A stretch of 64,000 nucleotides of DNA. Source: Ruegeria faecimaris (lineage in GTDB: Bacteria; Pseudomonadota; Alphaproteobacteria; Rhodobacterales; Rhodobacteraceae). The stretch lies in assembly GCF_900182615.1 (NCBI RefSeq), contig NZ_FXTE01000010.1:61939-125938 (forward strand). The letters run 5' to 3'. Within the stretch, counting starts at the first letter, position 1, and every line of letters starts with the position of its first letter. The notes under the pieces are model-generated. The model was not told the origin of the DNA and did no database searches. It worked only from the letters and a program-made list of their open reading frames with translations. A program made the position numbers and the translations under genes. This document shows, one piece after another, positions 54,226 through 62,913 of the stretch.

Positions 54226-54834
54226 TTACCCGGTTCGCTTCATATCCTTGATCAGACGGTTCAGATCACCGCCGCGCGCGTCCAGCATGGCGCCAATCTC
54301 GGTACGTTCGGTCAGCAGCATGTTCACGCCTTCGATAAACATGTTGAAGAATTTGTCGCGGCCGGATTTGTCGGACACCAGGAAGGTCACCTCAAAGGGC
54401 GAGGAGCCCTGCAGCTTGACCGAGGTACGCACCTCGTATCCGGCTTTGATCTTGCGCGCATTTCGAACGGTCACCTCGCCGCCAATGAACTCGCGAAAGC
54501 GACGTCCGTATTTGTTCGAGATATAGCCCTGAAACGCGTCGGTGAACTGCTTTATCTGTGACGCACTGGCCGAGCGGCCATCGGCCCCCAGCACATAGCG
54601 GGCCATGATCGGAACGTCGGCATATTGCACGAAGATCTTTTCAAAATCGCGGATCATGCTCTTTTCGGATTTTCCCGAACTGATGACGCGGTTGATGTCA
54701 TCCACAACGCTAACGACCAACGCTTTTGCACTGGCCTCTGTCTGTGCAAAGCTTGGCAAAGGGAGGGTGGCTAGCGCCAGGCCGGCGATGCCAGATGCAA
54801 TAAACTCTCTTCTCTTCAAATAATTACTCGGCAT
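54226..54834 (-). CDS. mlaC: Phospholipid-binding protein MlaC (ABC transporter substrate-binding, Ttg2D-like)
   Basis: A 202-residue periplasmic protein that carries phospholipids from the MlaA complex at the outer membrane to the inner-membrane transporter. It has a twin-arginine-like N-terminus (KRREFIASGIAGLALATLPLPSFAQ) and the Ttg2D pattern (FVQYADVPIMARYVLG, FTDAFQGYISNKYGRRF, YEVRTSVKLQG). The start at 54834 overlaps the mlaA end by 11 bases. The rest of the mla genes are not in the window. Confidence 0.88.
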   Translation of the reverse strand: MPSNYLKRREFIASGIAGLALATLPLPSFAQTEASAKALVVSVVDDINRVISSGKSEKSMIRDFEKIFVQYADVPIMARYVLGADGRSASASQIKQFTDAFQGYISNKYGRRFREFIGGEVTVRNARKIKAGYEVRTSVKLQGSSPFEVTFLVSDKSGRDKFFNMFIEGVNMLLTERTEIGAMLDARGGDLNRLIKDMKRTG

Positions 54835-55639
54835 ATGGATCCTCGTAGGGGTCAAGGTAGGGGTCTCTGACAGGGTCGGTCCCGATATCTGCATAGGGAT
54901 CGTCATACAATCCCAGATAGGCGTCCTCATCATCGCGTGCCAGTTCGAAACGTCGATTTTGCAGGTAAATTGTTTGTGCCTGCTTATAGCTGTCAGCACT
55001 TTCATAGAGGATGGAATCGACTGTGTCCGAGAACCGTCCACGGTCGCCCATCCGCCTTACGATTTCGGCGTAGACGCCGATATTCTCGACCGGGCGCACC
55101 GGTGTGAAGTTGATCGGGTTCGAAAACAGGTTGACGACGACGCCGACCGCATCCCTGGATGTTGAGGGGCCATAGAAGGGCAATTCCACATAGGCGCCTT
55201 CGCCAAAACCCCAGACGTGCAGGGTTTCACCGAAATCGGTATCCACGGGCGGCAGGTTCAATTCGCTGGCCGGGTCAGACAGACCCGCGCCACCAACGGT
55301 CGTATTGATGAGGAACCGCAGCAGGGCATTGCCCGACTGCTTCAGATTGCCCTGCAGCAGATAATCCAGAGCCTGACCCGGCATAGTCAGGTTTTCGGCA
55401 AAATGGTTGAAACTGGTCACCATCGGATCGGGCACGATCTTCACATAGCCCTTCGAGGCCGGACGGAACAGGAACCGGTCGACGCCCAGATTGAACTTGT
55501 GAATGCCGCGGTTTGTATTCTCGTAGGGATCGAAAGTATCGCCGCGCGCGGCCTGATCGGCGGGTTGGGACGCACAAGCGCCAAGAACGGTCATCAGGGT
55601 CACGACAATCAGGGGCTTGAATCTGATCTTGCTCAACAC
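54824..55639 (-). CDS. mlaA: Outer-membrane lipoprotein MlaA (VacJ)
   Basis: A 271-residue lipoprotein with lipobox LGAC at residues 19-22 (MLSKIRFKPLIVVTLMTVLGAC). The VacJ domain is clear: DPYENTNRGIHKFNLGVDRFLFRP, FAENLTMPGQALDYLLQGNLKQSG, RFLINTTVGGAGLSDPAS. It pulls mislocalised phospholipid out of the outer leaflet. The C-terminus is unusual, a stretch of acidic DPY repeats (LYDDPYADIGTDP, DPYLDPYEDPYAE) that goes beyond the domain. Overlaps mlaC and is divergent from ridA. Confidence 0.9.
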   Translation of the reverse strand: MLSKIRFKPLIVVTLMTVLGACASQPADQAARGDTFDPYENTNRGIHKFNLGVDRFLFRPASKGYVKIVPDPMVTSFNHFAENLTMPGQALDYLLQGNLKQSGNALLRFLINTTVGGAGLSDPASELNLPPVDTDFGETLHVWGFGEGAYVELPFYGPSTSRDAVGVVVNLFSNPINFTPVRPVENIGVYAEIVRRMGDRGRFSDTVDSILYESADSYKQAQTIYLQNRRFELARDDEDAYLGLYDDPYADIGTDPVRDPYLDPYEDPYAE

Positions 55640-55939
55640 GGTATTTCAACTCCAAACGCGCCAGCCGTTTTGTGAGTGGGGCTGGACGCTCAATCAATAA
55701 TGCCTGCGGCCATTTTGCGGCTCAATCTGTCGTCACATAAAGGTTTTGGGCCCATTTTGAAACAGTTCGCGTTTAACCCGGCCGACTGCATCAGGTAAAG
55801 TGACACAAGTTCAACACCTCGGGATAAGAGAAGTTACGCTTAATACGCCACTGACCGCAGTTTTACTGGTTTCACACTTTTCCAGCCGAACGATCCCGGA
55901 TAGCGTCCGGCCGAGTCTATATCAGGTGAGGATCAACCG
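55640..55939. other. 300-base divergent region between mlaA and ridA
   Basis: No gene is visible in any frame. It must hold the promoters of both flanking operons, but I cannot pick a specific -10/-35 pair or operator with confidence. No hairpin with T run is present. Confidence 0.6.
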
Positions 55940-56395
55940 ATGAGTATCGCAGCAAAACTGGAAAGCCTGGGAATCAGTCTGCCGGACGGGCCGGCGCCCG
56001 CCGCCAACTATGTGCCTTTCGTGCGGGTCGGCAATATCGTCTACGTTTCAGGACAGATTTCCAAGGATGCGGAACTGATCACCGGCAAGCTGGGTGATAA
56101 CATGGATGTTGCAGCGGGTGCTGCGGCCGCCAAGGTCTGCGCGATCAATCTTCTGGCGCAGGTCAAGGCTGCTTGCGGTGGCGATATAGAAAAGCTGGTG
56201 CGTGTGATCAAACTGACAGGGTTCGTGAATTCAACCGCCGATTTCACCGACCAGCCGCAGGTGATCAATGGTGCGTCGGACTTTCTGGTCGAGGCGCTGG
56301 GCGAGGCTGGTCGCCATTCGCGCTCGGCCGTGAGTGCAGCGTCGTTGCCGTTGGGCGTCGCGGTTGAGATCGAAGGCATCTTCGAGATCGCATGA
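55940..56395 (+). CDS. RidA family protein
   Basis: A 151-residue protein of the RidA/YjgF superfamily, YjgH-like subgroup (SIAAKLESLGISLPDGPAPAANYVPFVRVGNIVYVSGQ, then LVRVIKLTGFVNSTADF and ASLPLGVAVEIEGIFEIA). Classic RidA deaminates reactive enamine intermediates and carries a conserved Arg near the C-terminus; here the corresponding RSAVSAASLPLG segment keeps an Arg. The exact substrate in this subgroup is unknown. It overlaps the glycerophosphodiesterase gene by 4 bases. Confidence 0.85.
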   Translation: MSIAAKLESLGISLPDGPAPAANYVPFVRVGNIVYVSGQISKDAELITGKLGDNMDVAAGAAAAKVCAINLLAQVKAACGGDIEKLVRVIKLTGFVNSTADFTDQPQVINGASDFLVEALGEAGRHSRSAVSAASLPLGVAVEIEGIFEIA

Positions 56396-57159
56396 CCCCG
56401 GTACTGCCCGCTACGTTCCTACAGGCCCCGATCACGCATCGGGCCCTGCACGACAAATTGGACAACCGCCCGGAAAACAGCCGGGCGGCGGTTCGTGCCG
56501 CTGTTAAGGCCGGTTACGGGATTGAGATTGATCTGCAGTTGAGCGCCGACAACCGGGCTTTGGTCTTTCACGACTATGACCTGGGGCGACTGACCGGGCG
56601 ACCGGGCCCAGTTCGGCAGATTTCGGCGCAGGTAGCGTCCGAGACACAGCTGTTGCACGCTGATGACGGTATTCCGACACTGGATGATGTGCTGGAAATC
56701 GTGGCGGGCAAGGTGCCCCTGCTGATCGAGCTTAAGGATCAGGACGGTGTGATGGGCCCGAATGTGGGCCCGCTCGAGCGCGATACTGTACGAGCCCTTG
56801 AGGGTTATGAAGGTCCGGTGGCGCTGATGTCGTTCAACCCCAATTCGGTGGCTGAACTGGCGCGGTTGGCGCCGCATTTGCCCAGGGGGATCACGACCTG
56901 TTCGTATCAGCCCAAAGTCGAACTTTTGCCTGCGGCGGTGTGCGATTACCTGCGGGACATCCCGGATTTCGCGAGGGTCGGGGCCAGTTTCATCAGCCAC
57001 GAAGCCGAAGACTTGTCCCGCCCAAGGGTTGCCGAGCTGAAGGCTCAGGGTGTTCCGGTCCTGTGCTGGACCGTTCGCTCGGCCGCGCAAGAGGCCGAGG
57101 CTCGCAAGATTGCCGATAATGTGACTTTCGAAGGGTACTTAGCCGCGCATCCGGGTTGA
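56392..57159 (+). CDS. Glycerophosphodiester phosphodiesterase
   Basis: A 255-residue cytoplasmic GDPD-fold enzyme that frees sn-glycerol 3-phosphate from deacylated phospholipids. The catalytic His pair and metal ligands are in ITHRALHDKLDNRPENSRAA (about 16-35), GYGIEIDLQLSADNRALVFHD (about 42-62) and LLIELKDQDG. UgpQ-like, but not linked to ugp transporter genes. Coupled to ridA by ATGA overlap; the acetyltransferase-like gene follows after 45 bases. Confidence 0.9.
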   Translation: MTPVLPATFLQAPITHRALHDKLDNRPENSRAAVRAAVKAGYGIEIDLQLSADNRALVFHDYDLGRLTGRPGPVRQISAQVASETQLLHADDGIPTLDDVLEIVAGKVPLLIELKDQDGVMGPNVGPLERDTVRALEGYEGPVALMSFNPNSVAELARLAPHLPRGITTCSYQPKVELLPAAVCDYLRDIPDFARVGASFISHEAEDLSRPRVAELKAQGVPVLCWTVRSAAQEAEARKIADNVTFEGYLAAHPG

Positions 57160-57204
57160 ACCGCGCCCCTTCCGTCACAGATAAAGATCAAACGCAGAGG
57201 GCAC

Positions 57205-58392
57205 ATGGATCAGGCACAAATCGAGGTTCGGGTACTTGGATCGCTCTCGCAGATTACTGCGGCAGAGTGGGACAGCTGTGCCTGCCCCGAGGCTGCGGAT
57301 GGGGGCCGTCCGCTTGATCCCTTTACCACTCATCGCTTTCTTTTGGCTTTGGAGGAGAGCGGGTCGGTCGGGCCGGGTACCGGCTGGCAGCCGCAATACC
57401 TGACGGTTTATCTGGATGGAATGTTGATCGGGGCCGCCCCGATGTATGCCAAATCGCATAGTCAGGGCGAATATATCTTCGACCACAACTGGGCGCATGC
57501 CTATGAAAACGCCGGCGGGCGGTATTATCCCAAACTGCAGATTGCCGTGCCGTTCACCCCGGCCACCGGGCGCCGCTTTCTGCTGCGGCCGGGATATCAG
57601 GCGGTGGGAATGTCCGCCTTGGTGCAGGGGGCGGTGCAGCTGGCCGCGGATAATCAGGTATCGTCGGTCCATGCGACCTTTTGCACTGAAGATGAGGCGC
57701 TGGCGGGCGAACAGATGGGCCTGATGTTGCGCCATTCCCAGCAATTTCACTGGCTGAACGACGGGTATGCGAATTTCGATGGATTTCTGGCCGCTTTATC
57801 CTCGCGCAAACGCAAGAACATTCGCAAGGAACGCGCGCAGGCCTGCGCCTTTGGCGGCGAAATCCGCGCGTTGACGGGTGATGACCTGCGCCCTGAACAT
57901 TGGGACGCGTTCTGGGAGTTCTATCAGGATACCGGCGCTCGGAAATGGGGCGTGCCCTATCTGACGCGGCAATTCTTTGATATCGCTCAGGAAACCATGG
58001 CGGATGACATGGCATTGGTTCTGGCCGAGCGCGGCGGGTATCCGATTGCGGGGGCGCTGAACTTTATCGGGCGCGAAACGCTTTATGGCCGTTACTGGGG
58101 CTGCGTCGAACATCATGCCTGCCTGCATTTCGAACTGTGCTATTATAGGGCAATCGACTTTGCCATTGCCCAAGGCCTGGCTCGGGTCGAGGCAGGGGCG
58201 CAGGGCGAACACAAGCTGGCGCGCGGCTATCTTCCCACGCGCACGCACAGCCTGCACTGGGTCAATGACCCCAGCTTTGCCGATGCGATCAAAAAATATC
58301 TGGACGCCGAGGCCCAAGCAGTGGGAGAAGAAATCGAGATTCTGACTGATTATGGCCCGTTCAGAAAGTCGAACCCGGAGGAACACCAATGA
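57205..58392 (+). CDS. GNAT-type protein, COG3146/DUF482 (peptidoglycan-related in annotation)
   Basis: A 395-residue protein of the COG3146 family, a double GNAT fold like FemAB proteins. The segments [72 protein letters not shown] and the C-terminal [22 protein letters not shown] are family hallmarks. The reaction is not known; annotation as a peptidoglycan synthesis or recognition protein is a guess carried in databases. It overlaps the next gene by 4 bases. Confidence 0.82.
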   Translation: MDQAQIEVRVLGSLSQITAAEWDSCACPEAADGGRPLDPFTTHRFLLALEESGSVGPGTGWQPQYLTVYLDGMLIGAAPMYAKSHSQGEYIFDHNWAHAYENAGGRYYPKLQIAVPFTPATGRRFLLRPGYQAVGMSALVQGAVQLAADNQVSSVHATFCTEDEALAGEQMGLMLRHSQQFHWLNDGYANFDGFLAALSSRKRKNIRKERAQACAFGGEIRALTGDDLRPEHWDAFWEFYQDTGARKWGVPYLTRQFFDIAQETMADDMALVLAERGGYPIAGALNFIGRETLYGRYWGCVEHHACLHFELCYYRAIDFAIAQGLARVEAGAQGEHKLARGYLPTRTHSLHWVNDPSFADAIKKYLDAEAQAVGEEIEILTDYGPFRKSNPEEHQ

Positions 58393-58682
58393 CTGAACTT
58401 CTGTCGACCGAGACCCGTGGCCCCTTGCTGGACCCGCTGTTCAAAAGCGGCTGGACCATGGTCAAGGACCGGGATGCGATCACCAAGACCTTTATGTTCG
58501 AGGACTTCGTCCACGCCTTTGGTTGGATGACCCAAGTGTCTATGTTTGCCGAGAAATGGAACCATCATCCCGAATGGTTCAATGTCTACCGCACGGTCGA
58601 GGTGACGCTGTCCACCCATGATGTCGGCGGGCTTTCGGCGCTTGACGCCAAACTGGCCCGCAAGATGGACAGCCTGGTCTAG
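58389..58682 (+). CDS. phhB: 4a-hydroxytetrahydrobiopterin dehydratase (pterin-4a-carbinolamine dehydratase)
   Basis: A 97-residue protein with the PCD/DCoH motif: [49 protein letters not shown] (His residues of the active site in KWNHHPEW, then the HD pair). It recycles the pterin cofactor of aromatic hydroxylases. No phhA is adjacent. It overlaps the lipoprotein gene at its stop in convergent orientation. Confidence 0.93.
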   Translation: MTELLSTETRGPLLDPLFKSGWTMVKDRDAITKTFMFEDFVHAFGWMTQVSMFAEKWNHHPEWFNVYRTVEVTLSTHDVGGLSALDAKLARKMDSLV

Positions 58683-58990
58683 CCGCTGTCACCGCGTGAT
58701 CCGACACCACCGGCAAGGCTGGCAACCTGACCCAGCCGCCTGAACTCGGCTGGGGTGACCAGGTTGTCACTAACGTCGATTTCGGCAGGTATCCGGGTAG
58801 TTCTGTTGCCGATCATGCGCACGGACCGTGCTGCGGGGTTGATGTCGAGACAACGCCGGTCATAGCAGGTCAGGCCAGTGGCGCTGATCTCAATCCTCGA
58901 TTGGCCATCAGGGCCGGTCACAACAGGGGCCTGCGGCACATCACATGCCGCAAGCAACCCCAGCGCAAAAAGAGCGCTCCATTTGGTCAT
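58679..58990 (-). CDS. Small lipoprotein, unknown function
   Basis: A 103-residue protein with a lipobox: [20 protein letters not shown], modified Cys at residue 16. The mature part has a repeat-free beta-rich sequence with two cysteines (TCYDRRCLD) that may form a disulfide. No family known to me. It is convergent with phhB and 33 bases downstream of the EF-hand gene on the same strand. Confidence 0.7.
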   Translation of the reverse strand: MTKWSALFALGLLAACDVPQAPVVTGPDGQSRIEISATGLTCYDRRCLDINPAARSVRMIGNRTTRIPAEIDVSDNLVTPAEFRRLGQVASLAGGVGSRGDSG

Positions 58991-59023
58991 TGCATACTCC
59001 TGTCTGGCCCAAGGCCGCAGAGC

Positions 59024-59368
59024 CTAGTCCAGTTGACCGTTGCTGTTCTGATCAGCAGAAATAAAATCTTCGGTCATATGCTGATCGTATTCCGTTCTTG
59101 AAATATTACTATCCCGGTCCCGGTCAACCTTTTGGAATTGCTTTATATCCAGAAACGGCTTGGCTTCATCCAGGCCCAATGTGCCGTTCTTGTCCTCATC
59201 CATCGTCTGGAACGCATAGTCGGAAAAGGCGTCGAACTCATCTTTCGACAGGAAGCCGTCATTATTGGTGTCGATGGCCTTAAGCTCATTCTCATGCAGC
59301 TCTGCCACGGTTTCGGCCGTTGCGGCACCCGCCAGGGACAACATCGACAGGACGATTGCGGTTTTCAT
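59024..59368 (-). CDS. Exported EF-hand calcium-binding protein
   Basis: A 114-residue protein with a signal peptide (MKTAIVLSMLSLAGAATA) and four EF-hand-like loops: DTNNDGFLSKDE, DEDKNGTLGLDE, DRDRDSNISRTE and a last one, DQNSNGQLD, which stops at its ninth position at the C-terminus. Calcium binding in the periplasm is expected for the first two. I take the ATG at 59368, with GAGAGGG 6 bases upstream; two further Met codons upstream are alternatives. A small lipoprotein gene precedes it by 11 bases. Confidence 0.82.
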   Translation of the reverse strand: MKTAIVLSMLSLAGAATAETVAELHENELKAIDTNNDGFLSKDEFDAFSDYAFQTMDEDKNGTLGLDEAKPFLDIKQFQKVDRDRDSNISRTEYDQHMTEDFISADQNSNGQLD

Positions 59369-59379
59369 CTTCATCCCTC

Positions 59380-59625
59380 TCAACATGCGAACCTCTTACC
59401 TTCAACGCCGCCGACCGCAGCACCCGCTGCCGTCAGGATGGTTTTCCCGGAACCGCCGCCAAACTGATTGCCGATGACACCGCCCAGCAAGGCACCACCC
59501 ACTGTGCCGCTCAGGCAGGCGATCTCATGCTGTCGTGCGGCCTGTTGCTGCGGGGTAGGGGCCGGTCCACAAGCGCCAAGTGCGCCGGTCAGACCTAAAA
59601 GAAAGGTAAATGTCTTTAGGTTCAT
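59380..59625 (-). CDS. Glycine-zipper lipoprotein
   Basis: An 81-residue protein with a lipobox at the end of its signal peptide (MNLKTFTFLLGLTGALGAC). The mature part has a glycine-zipper hairpin (SGTVGGALLGGVIGNQFGGGSGKTIL, then AAGAAVGGVEG), which inserts in or packs against the outer membrane. Similar small lipoproteins are common and lack a defined function. The longer frame up to 59712 has no signal peptide at its start and is rejected. Confidence 0.78.
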   Translation of the reverse strand: MNLKTFTFLLGLTGALGACGPAPTPQQQAARQHEIACLSGTVGGALLGGVIGNQFGGGSGKTILTAAGAAVGGVEGKRFAC

Positions 59626-59691
59626 AAACAAACTCCCTGATGAATATGTACCAAGTATTCGCCCATCATGAGAGTGCCGCAAGTTAAATTG

Positions 59692-59720
59692 CGAAAATGG
59701 CCCCAGCAGCACTGGGGCCA
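59692..59720 (-). terminator. Rho-independent terminator of the peroxiredoxin gene
   Basis: Read on the minus strand, TGGCCCCAG (59720-59712) pairs with CTGGGGCCA (59706-59698) around five bases, followed by TTTTCG. It starts 8 bases after the peroxiredoxin stop. Confidence 0.85.
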
Positions 59721-59727
59721 GATCAGG

Positions 59728-60213
59728 TCAGATAACCTCTAACAGCCCTTCACCTGCGGAAATCTCGCAGACGCCGGGATTTTCCTCCAGGTTCATGGCG
59801 ACCACTTTGCCGTCTTCGACCAGCATCGCATAGCGCTTGGACCTGCCGATCAGACCAACGGGCGGGGCGTCGAAATCCATCCCGATGGCTTTGGTGAATT
59901 CAGACGCCGCATCGGCCAACATGGTTAGGCCAGTCGCAGTTGCGCCTGTGGACTCGCCCCAGGCGCTCATGACAAAGGGGTCGTTGACCGAGATGCAGAT
60001 GATTTCTTCCACGCCTTTTGCATCGAACTGGTCTTTGGTACGCATAAAGCTTGGAACATGCGCCGTTGTGCACGTGCCGGTATAGGCGCCGGGCACGGCG
60101 AAAATGACAACCTTGCGCCCTTTGGTCTTGTCCGAAACGCGGACCTCTTCAGGGCCATTTGCCCCCATTTGGGTCAATGTGGCGTCGGGCAGAGTGTCAC
60201 CTGTTGAAATCAT
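59728..60213 (-). CDS. Peroxiredoxin (Prx5-type)
   Basis: A 161-residue thiol peroxidase. The peroxidatic Cys is in VPGAYTGTCTTAHVPSF (about residue 50), the resolving candidate in NPGVCEISAGEGL near 150, and the conserved Thr and Arg are in place (SVNDPFVMSAWGES). It reduces peroxides in the cytoplasm. The start at 60213 (MISTGDTLPD) is the family start; the longer frame has no ribosome site. Divergent from the ferredoxin reductase gene. Confidence 0.92.
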   Translation of the reverse strand: MISTGDTLPDATLTQMGANGPEEVRVSDKTKGRKVVIFAVPGAYTGTCTTAHVPSFMRTKDQFDAKGVEEIICISVNDPFVMSAWGESTGATATGLTMLADAASEFTKAIGMDFDAPPVGLIGRSKRYAMLVEDGKVVAMNLEENPGVCEISAGEGLLEVI

Positions 60214-60312
60214 TTTTTCGCTCCTGTCATTTGGATTTGCAGAGTCGGGCCTAGCCGCAATATAGGTGAGCCAACAAAAGTGACCACGGGAATTCGACAG
60301 GGTGAGGGGAAT

Positions 60313-61524
60313 ATGAGCCATATTGTCGTGATTGGCGCCGGCCAGGCAGGTGCTTCGCTTGTCGCCCGGCTGCGCAAAGATGGGTTCGACGGCGAGATTA
60401 CTCTGATCGGCGCAGAGCCGCATTTGCCCTATCAGAGACCGCCTTTGTCTAAAGCCTATCTTCTGGGTGAGATGGGGCTAGAGCGCCTGTTCCTGCGCCC
60501 CGAAAACTTCTATACCGATAACAATATCACCCTGCGCCTTGGTCAGCGCGTGACCGGAATCGACCCTCAGGCCAAGACCGTGACGCTGGGTGATCAGGTT
60601 GTTGCTTACGACGAGCTGGCCCTGACCACCGGATCGGATCCGCGCCGCCTTCCAGCCGCTATTGGCGGCGATTTGGACGGGGTGCATGTGGTGCGTGATC
60701 TGGCCCATGTGGACGAAATGGAACCCTTCGTCTCTGAAGGTGCGCGCGCTTTGATCGTGGGTGGGGGATACATCGGGCTTGAGGCCGCAGCCGTTTGCGC
60801 CAAGCGCGGGGTCAAGGTGACCCTGGTCGAAATGGCCGACCGCATTTTGCAACGGGTCGCCGCCCCCGAAACCAGTGACTATTTCCGAGCACTGCATTCC
60901 GAATATGGCGCCGATATCCGCGAAGGTGTCGGGTTGGACCGACTGCTGGGTGAAAACGGCAAGGTCACTGGCGCGGTGCTGACCGATGGAACAGAACTGG
61001 CGGTCGATTTCGTTGTTGTCGGCGTTGGCATCGCTCCTGCAACCCAACTGGCCGAGATGGCCGGGCTTGAGCTGGACAATGGCATCAAGACCGATGCGCA
61101 TGGGCGCACCTCTGATCCGTCGATCTGGGCGGCGGGCGATTGCGCCTCATTCCCGCATGCTGGCGGGCGTATCCGTCTGGAAAGCGTGCCAAACGCGATT
61201 GATCAGGCCGAGATTGTTGCCCAGAACATGTTGGGCGCGGCAAAGGATTATACTGCGACCCCGTGGTTCTGGTCGGATCAGTATGACGTCAAACTGCAGA
61301 TCGCGGGCCTGAACACCGGGTATGACCGGGTGGTGACCCGCAATGGTGACGGGCAGACCGTGTCCTTCTGGTACTATAAGGGCGATCAGCTGATCGCTGT
61401 CGACGCGATGAACGATCCGCGTGCCTATATGGTTGGTAAGCGTCTGATTGAAAGCGGAAAAACAGCTGATCCTGCTATTGTAGCCGACCCGGATGCGGAC
61501 CTGAAACCGCTGCTCAGAGCGTGA
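60313..61524 (+). CDS. FAD-dependent ferredoxin/rubredoxin-type reductase
   Basis: A 403-residue pyridine-nucleotide oxidoreductase. FAD site IVVIGAGQAGASLVARLR (about 4-21), NAD site LIVGGGYIGLEAAAVCAKRG (about 152-171) and the C-terminal FAD contact IWAAGDCASFPH (about 274-285), with the Reductase_C domain (PWFWSDQYDVKLQIAGL). Such enzymes pass electrons from NADH to a ferredoxin of a P450 or dioxygenase. No ferredoxin gene is adjacent. The start at 60313 is the first Met in front of the Rossmann fold. The stop overlaps rsmD (GTGA). Confidence 0.92.
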   Translation: MSHIVVIGAGQAGASLVARLRKDGFDGEITLIGAEPHLPYQRPPLSKAYLLGEMGLERLFLRPENFYTDNNITLRLGQRVTGIDPQAKTVTLGDQVVAYDELALTTGSDPRRLPAAIGGDLDGVHVVRDLAHVDEMEPFVSEGARALIVGGGYIGLEAAAVCAKRGVKVTLVEMADRILQRVAAPETSDYFRALHSEYGADIREGVGLDRLLGENGKVTGAVLTDGTELAVDFVVVGVGIAPATQLAEMAGLELDNGIKTDAHGRTSDPSIWAAGDCASFPHAGGRIRLESVPNAIDQAEIVAQNMLGAAKDYTATPWFWSDQYDVKLQIAGLNTGYDRVVTRNGDGQTVSFWYYKGDQLIAVDAMNDPRAYMVGKRLIESGKTADPAIVADPDADLKPLLRA

Positions 61525-62081
61525 GGATCATCGCCGGAGCCTTCCGAGGTCGGGCTTTGGCCTCGGTCGGCAAGGGGGACGCCGGCGCGCATCTGCGCCC
61601 GACCACAGACCGGGTACGCGAAAGCCTGTTCAACGTACTGGCCCATCAGATTGATTTTGACGGGCTGCGCGTGTTGGACCTGTTCGCAGGCACCGGTGCG
61701 CTGGGGCTTGAGGCCTTGTCGCGCGGTGCGGCACATGTGAGCTTTGTCGATGATGGCCGCGTGTCACAGGGCCTGATCCGCAAGAATATCGACCTGACCC
61801 GCAGCTCTGACTGTACCGAGCTGATCCGTCGCGACGCAACGCGGCTGGGGGCCAATCCTGCAGCGCCTTATGACCTGATCTTCCTGGACCCGCCCTATGG
61901 CAAATCCCTTGGGCAAAAGGCGATTGCGGCTCTGTCTGACGGCTGGTTCGCACAAGGCGCCCTTGTCGTCTGGGAGGAAAACGCGCCCATGCAGCCGCCC
62001 GAGGGGTTCGTGTTGCATAACAGCCGCAAATATGGCGACACGCATATCACCCTGATGTGGAATGGCGATCCGGATGCATGA
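61521..62081 (+). CDS. rsmD: 16S rRNA (guanine(966)-N(2))-methyltransferase
   Basis: A 186-residue SAM-dependent enzyme. The start RIIAGAFRGRALASVG, RPTTDRVRESLFNVL, VLDLFAGTGALGLEALSRGA (SAM site, about 51-70) and the catalytic DPPYGK (about 118-123) are diagnostic of RsmD, which methylates G966 of 16S rRNA. It starts with GTG, overlapping the reductase stop by 4 bases, and overlaps the HAD gene by 8 bases. Confidence 0.94.
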   Translation: MRIIAGAFRGRALASVGKGDAGAHLRPTTDRVRESLFNVLAHQIDFDGLRVLDLFAGTGALGLEALSRGAAHVSFVDDGRVSQGLIRKNIDLTRSSDCTELIRRDATRLGANPAAPYDLIFLDPPYGKSLGQKAIAALSDGWFAQGALVVWEENAPMQPPEGFVLHNSRKYGDTHITLMWNGDPDA

Positions 62082-62709
62082 TCTGGTGATCTTTGATTGC
62101 GACGGAGTCCTGGTCGACAGTGAGCCGCTGTCCAATCAGGTACTGGTCGACAATCTTGCCCGTTATGGCCTGAACCTGACAATCGAAGACAGTATGAAGC
62201 TGTTCGTTGGGGGCACCATGACCGGGGTGCGGGACAAGGCAAGGGCGCTGGGCGCGGAGCTGCCCACAGGCTGGGTTGATGAGGTCTATGCGGAAACCTA
62301 TGACCGGCTCCGACTTGGCGTGCAGCTGATGCCCGGCGTGGCGGACCTGCTGGCGGTTCTCGAGGCAAACGGGCTGCCCTTCTGTGTCGCCTCGAACGGC
62401 AGCCCGGACAAGATGCAGATCACTTTGGGTCAGAACGGGTTATGGGATCGGTTTCGCGATGTCGCCTTTTCCGCTCATGTTCTGGGAACGGCCAAGCCGG
62501 ACCCGACATTGTTTCTGGCTACGGCTGAGCGTTTCAACGCCGTAAACCCTGTGGTGATCGAGGACAGCCTCAGCGGTGTGACCGCAGCAAGCAGGGCACA
62601 TATGCGCTGTTTGGCCTATGTGCCGCATGGTGGCGGTAAAAAACTGGCCGATGCGGGGGGCGAAGTCTTTTCAGACATGGCGCAGGTCCCGGCGCTTTTG
62701 GGGATTTGA
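62074..62709 (+). CDS. HAD family phosphatase (beta-phosphoglucomutase/phosphoglycolate type)
   Basis: A 211-residue HAD hydrolase with subfamily IA features: motif I DCDGVLVDSEPLSN (about 8-21), motif II FCVASNGS, Lys in GTAKPDPTLFL and motif IV IEDSLSGVTAA. It removes a phosphate from a small substrate that cannot be named. The ATG at 62074 overlaps the end of rsmD; an in-frame ATG at 62062 is also possible. Confidence 0.88.
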   Translation: MHDLVIFDCDGVLVDSEPLSNQVLVDNLARYGLNLTIEDSMKLFVGGTMTGVRDKARALGAELPTGWVDEVYAETYDRLRLGVQLMPGVADLLAVLEANGLPFCVASNGSPDKMQITLGQNGLWDRFRDVAFSAHVLGTAKPDPTLFLATAERFNAVNPVVIEDSLSGVTAASRAHMRCLAYVPHGGGKKLADAGGEVFSDMAQVPALLGI

Positions 62710-62733
62710 CCCGGTCATGTTACCCTGCGGGGC

Positions 62734-62913
62734 ATGGACCGTGCACTGACCCCGTCGAATTGGTCACCTCCGCAAAAGGCTGACACCGCAACCGATCCCC
62801 AGCGCACGCCTCTGCGCGCGCCGGTTTTCATCCATGATGCGGTCACGCCATGGGGGCCGGAAACCTTGCTGCTAAAGCTGTTACGGGATCAGGCGGCGGA
62901 TCAGGAAGAATAG
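62734..62913 (+). CDS. Possible 59-residue protein
   Basis: An open frame of 59 codons (MDRALTPSNWSPP to LRDQAADQEE) with normal codon use for this genome. I know no function; the sequence has a Pro-rich start and a helical end (PETLLLKLLRDQAAD). A near-consensus ribosome site (GGGG, 62728-62731) lies just before the ATG. Its last 13 bases overlap the end of map in convergent orientation. Confidence 0.45.
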   Translation: MDRALTPSNWSPPQKADTATDPQRTPLRAPVFIHDAVTPWGPETLLLKLLRDQAADQEE

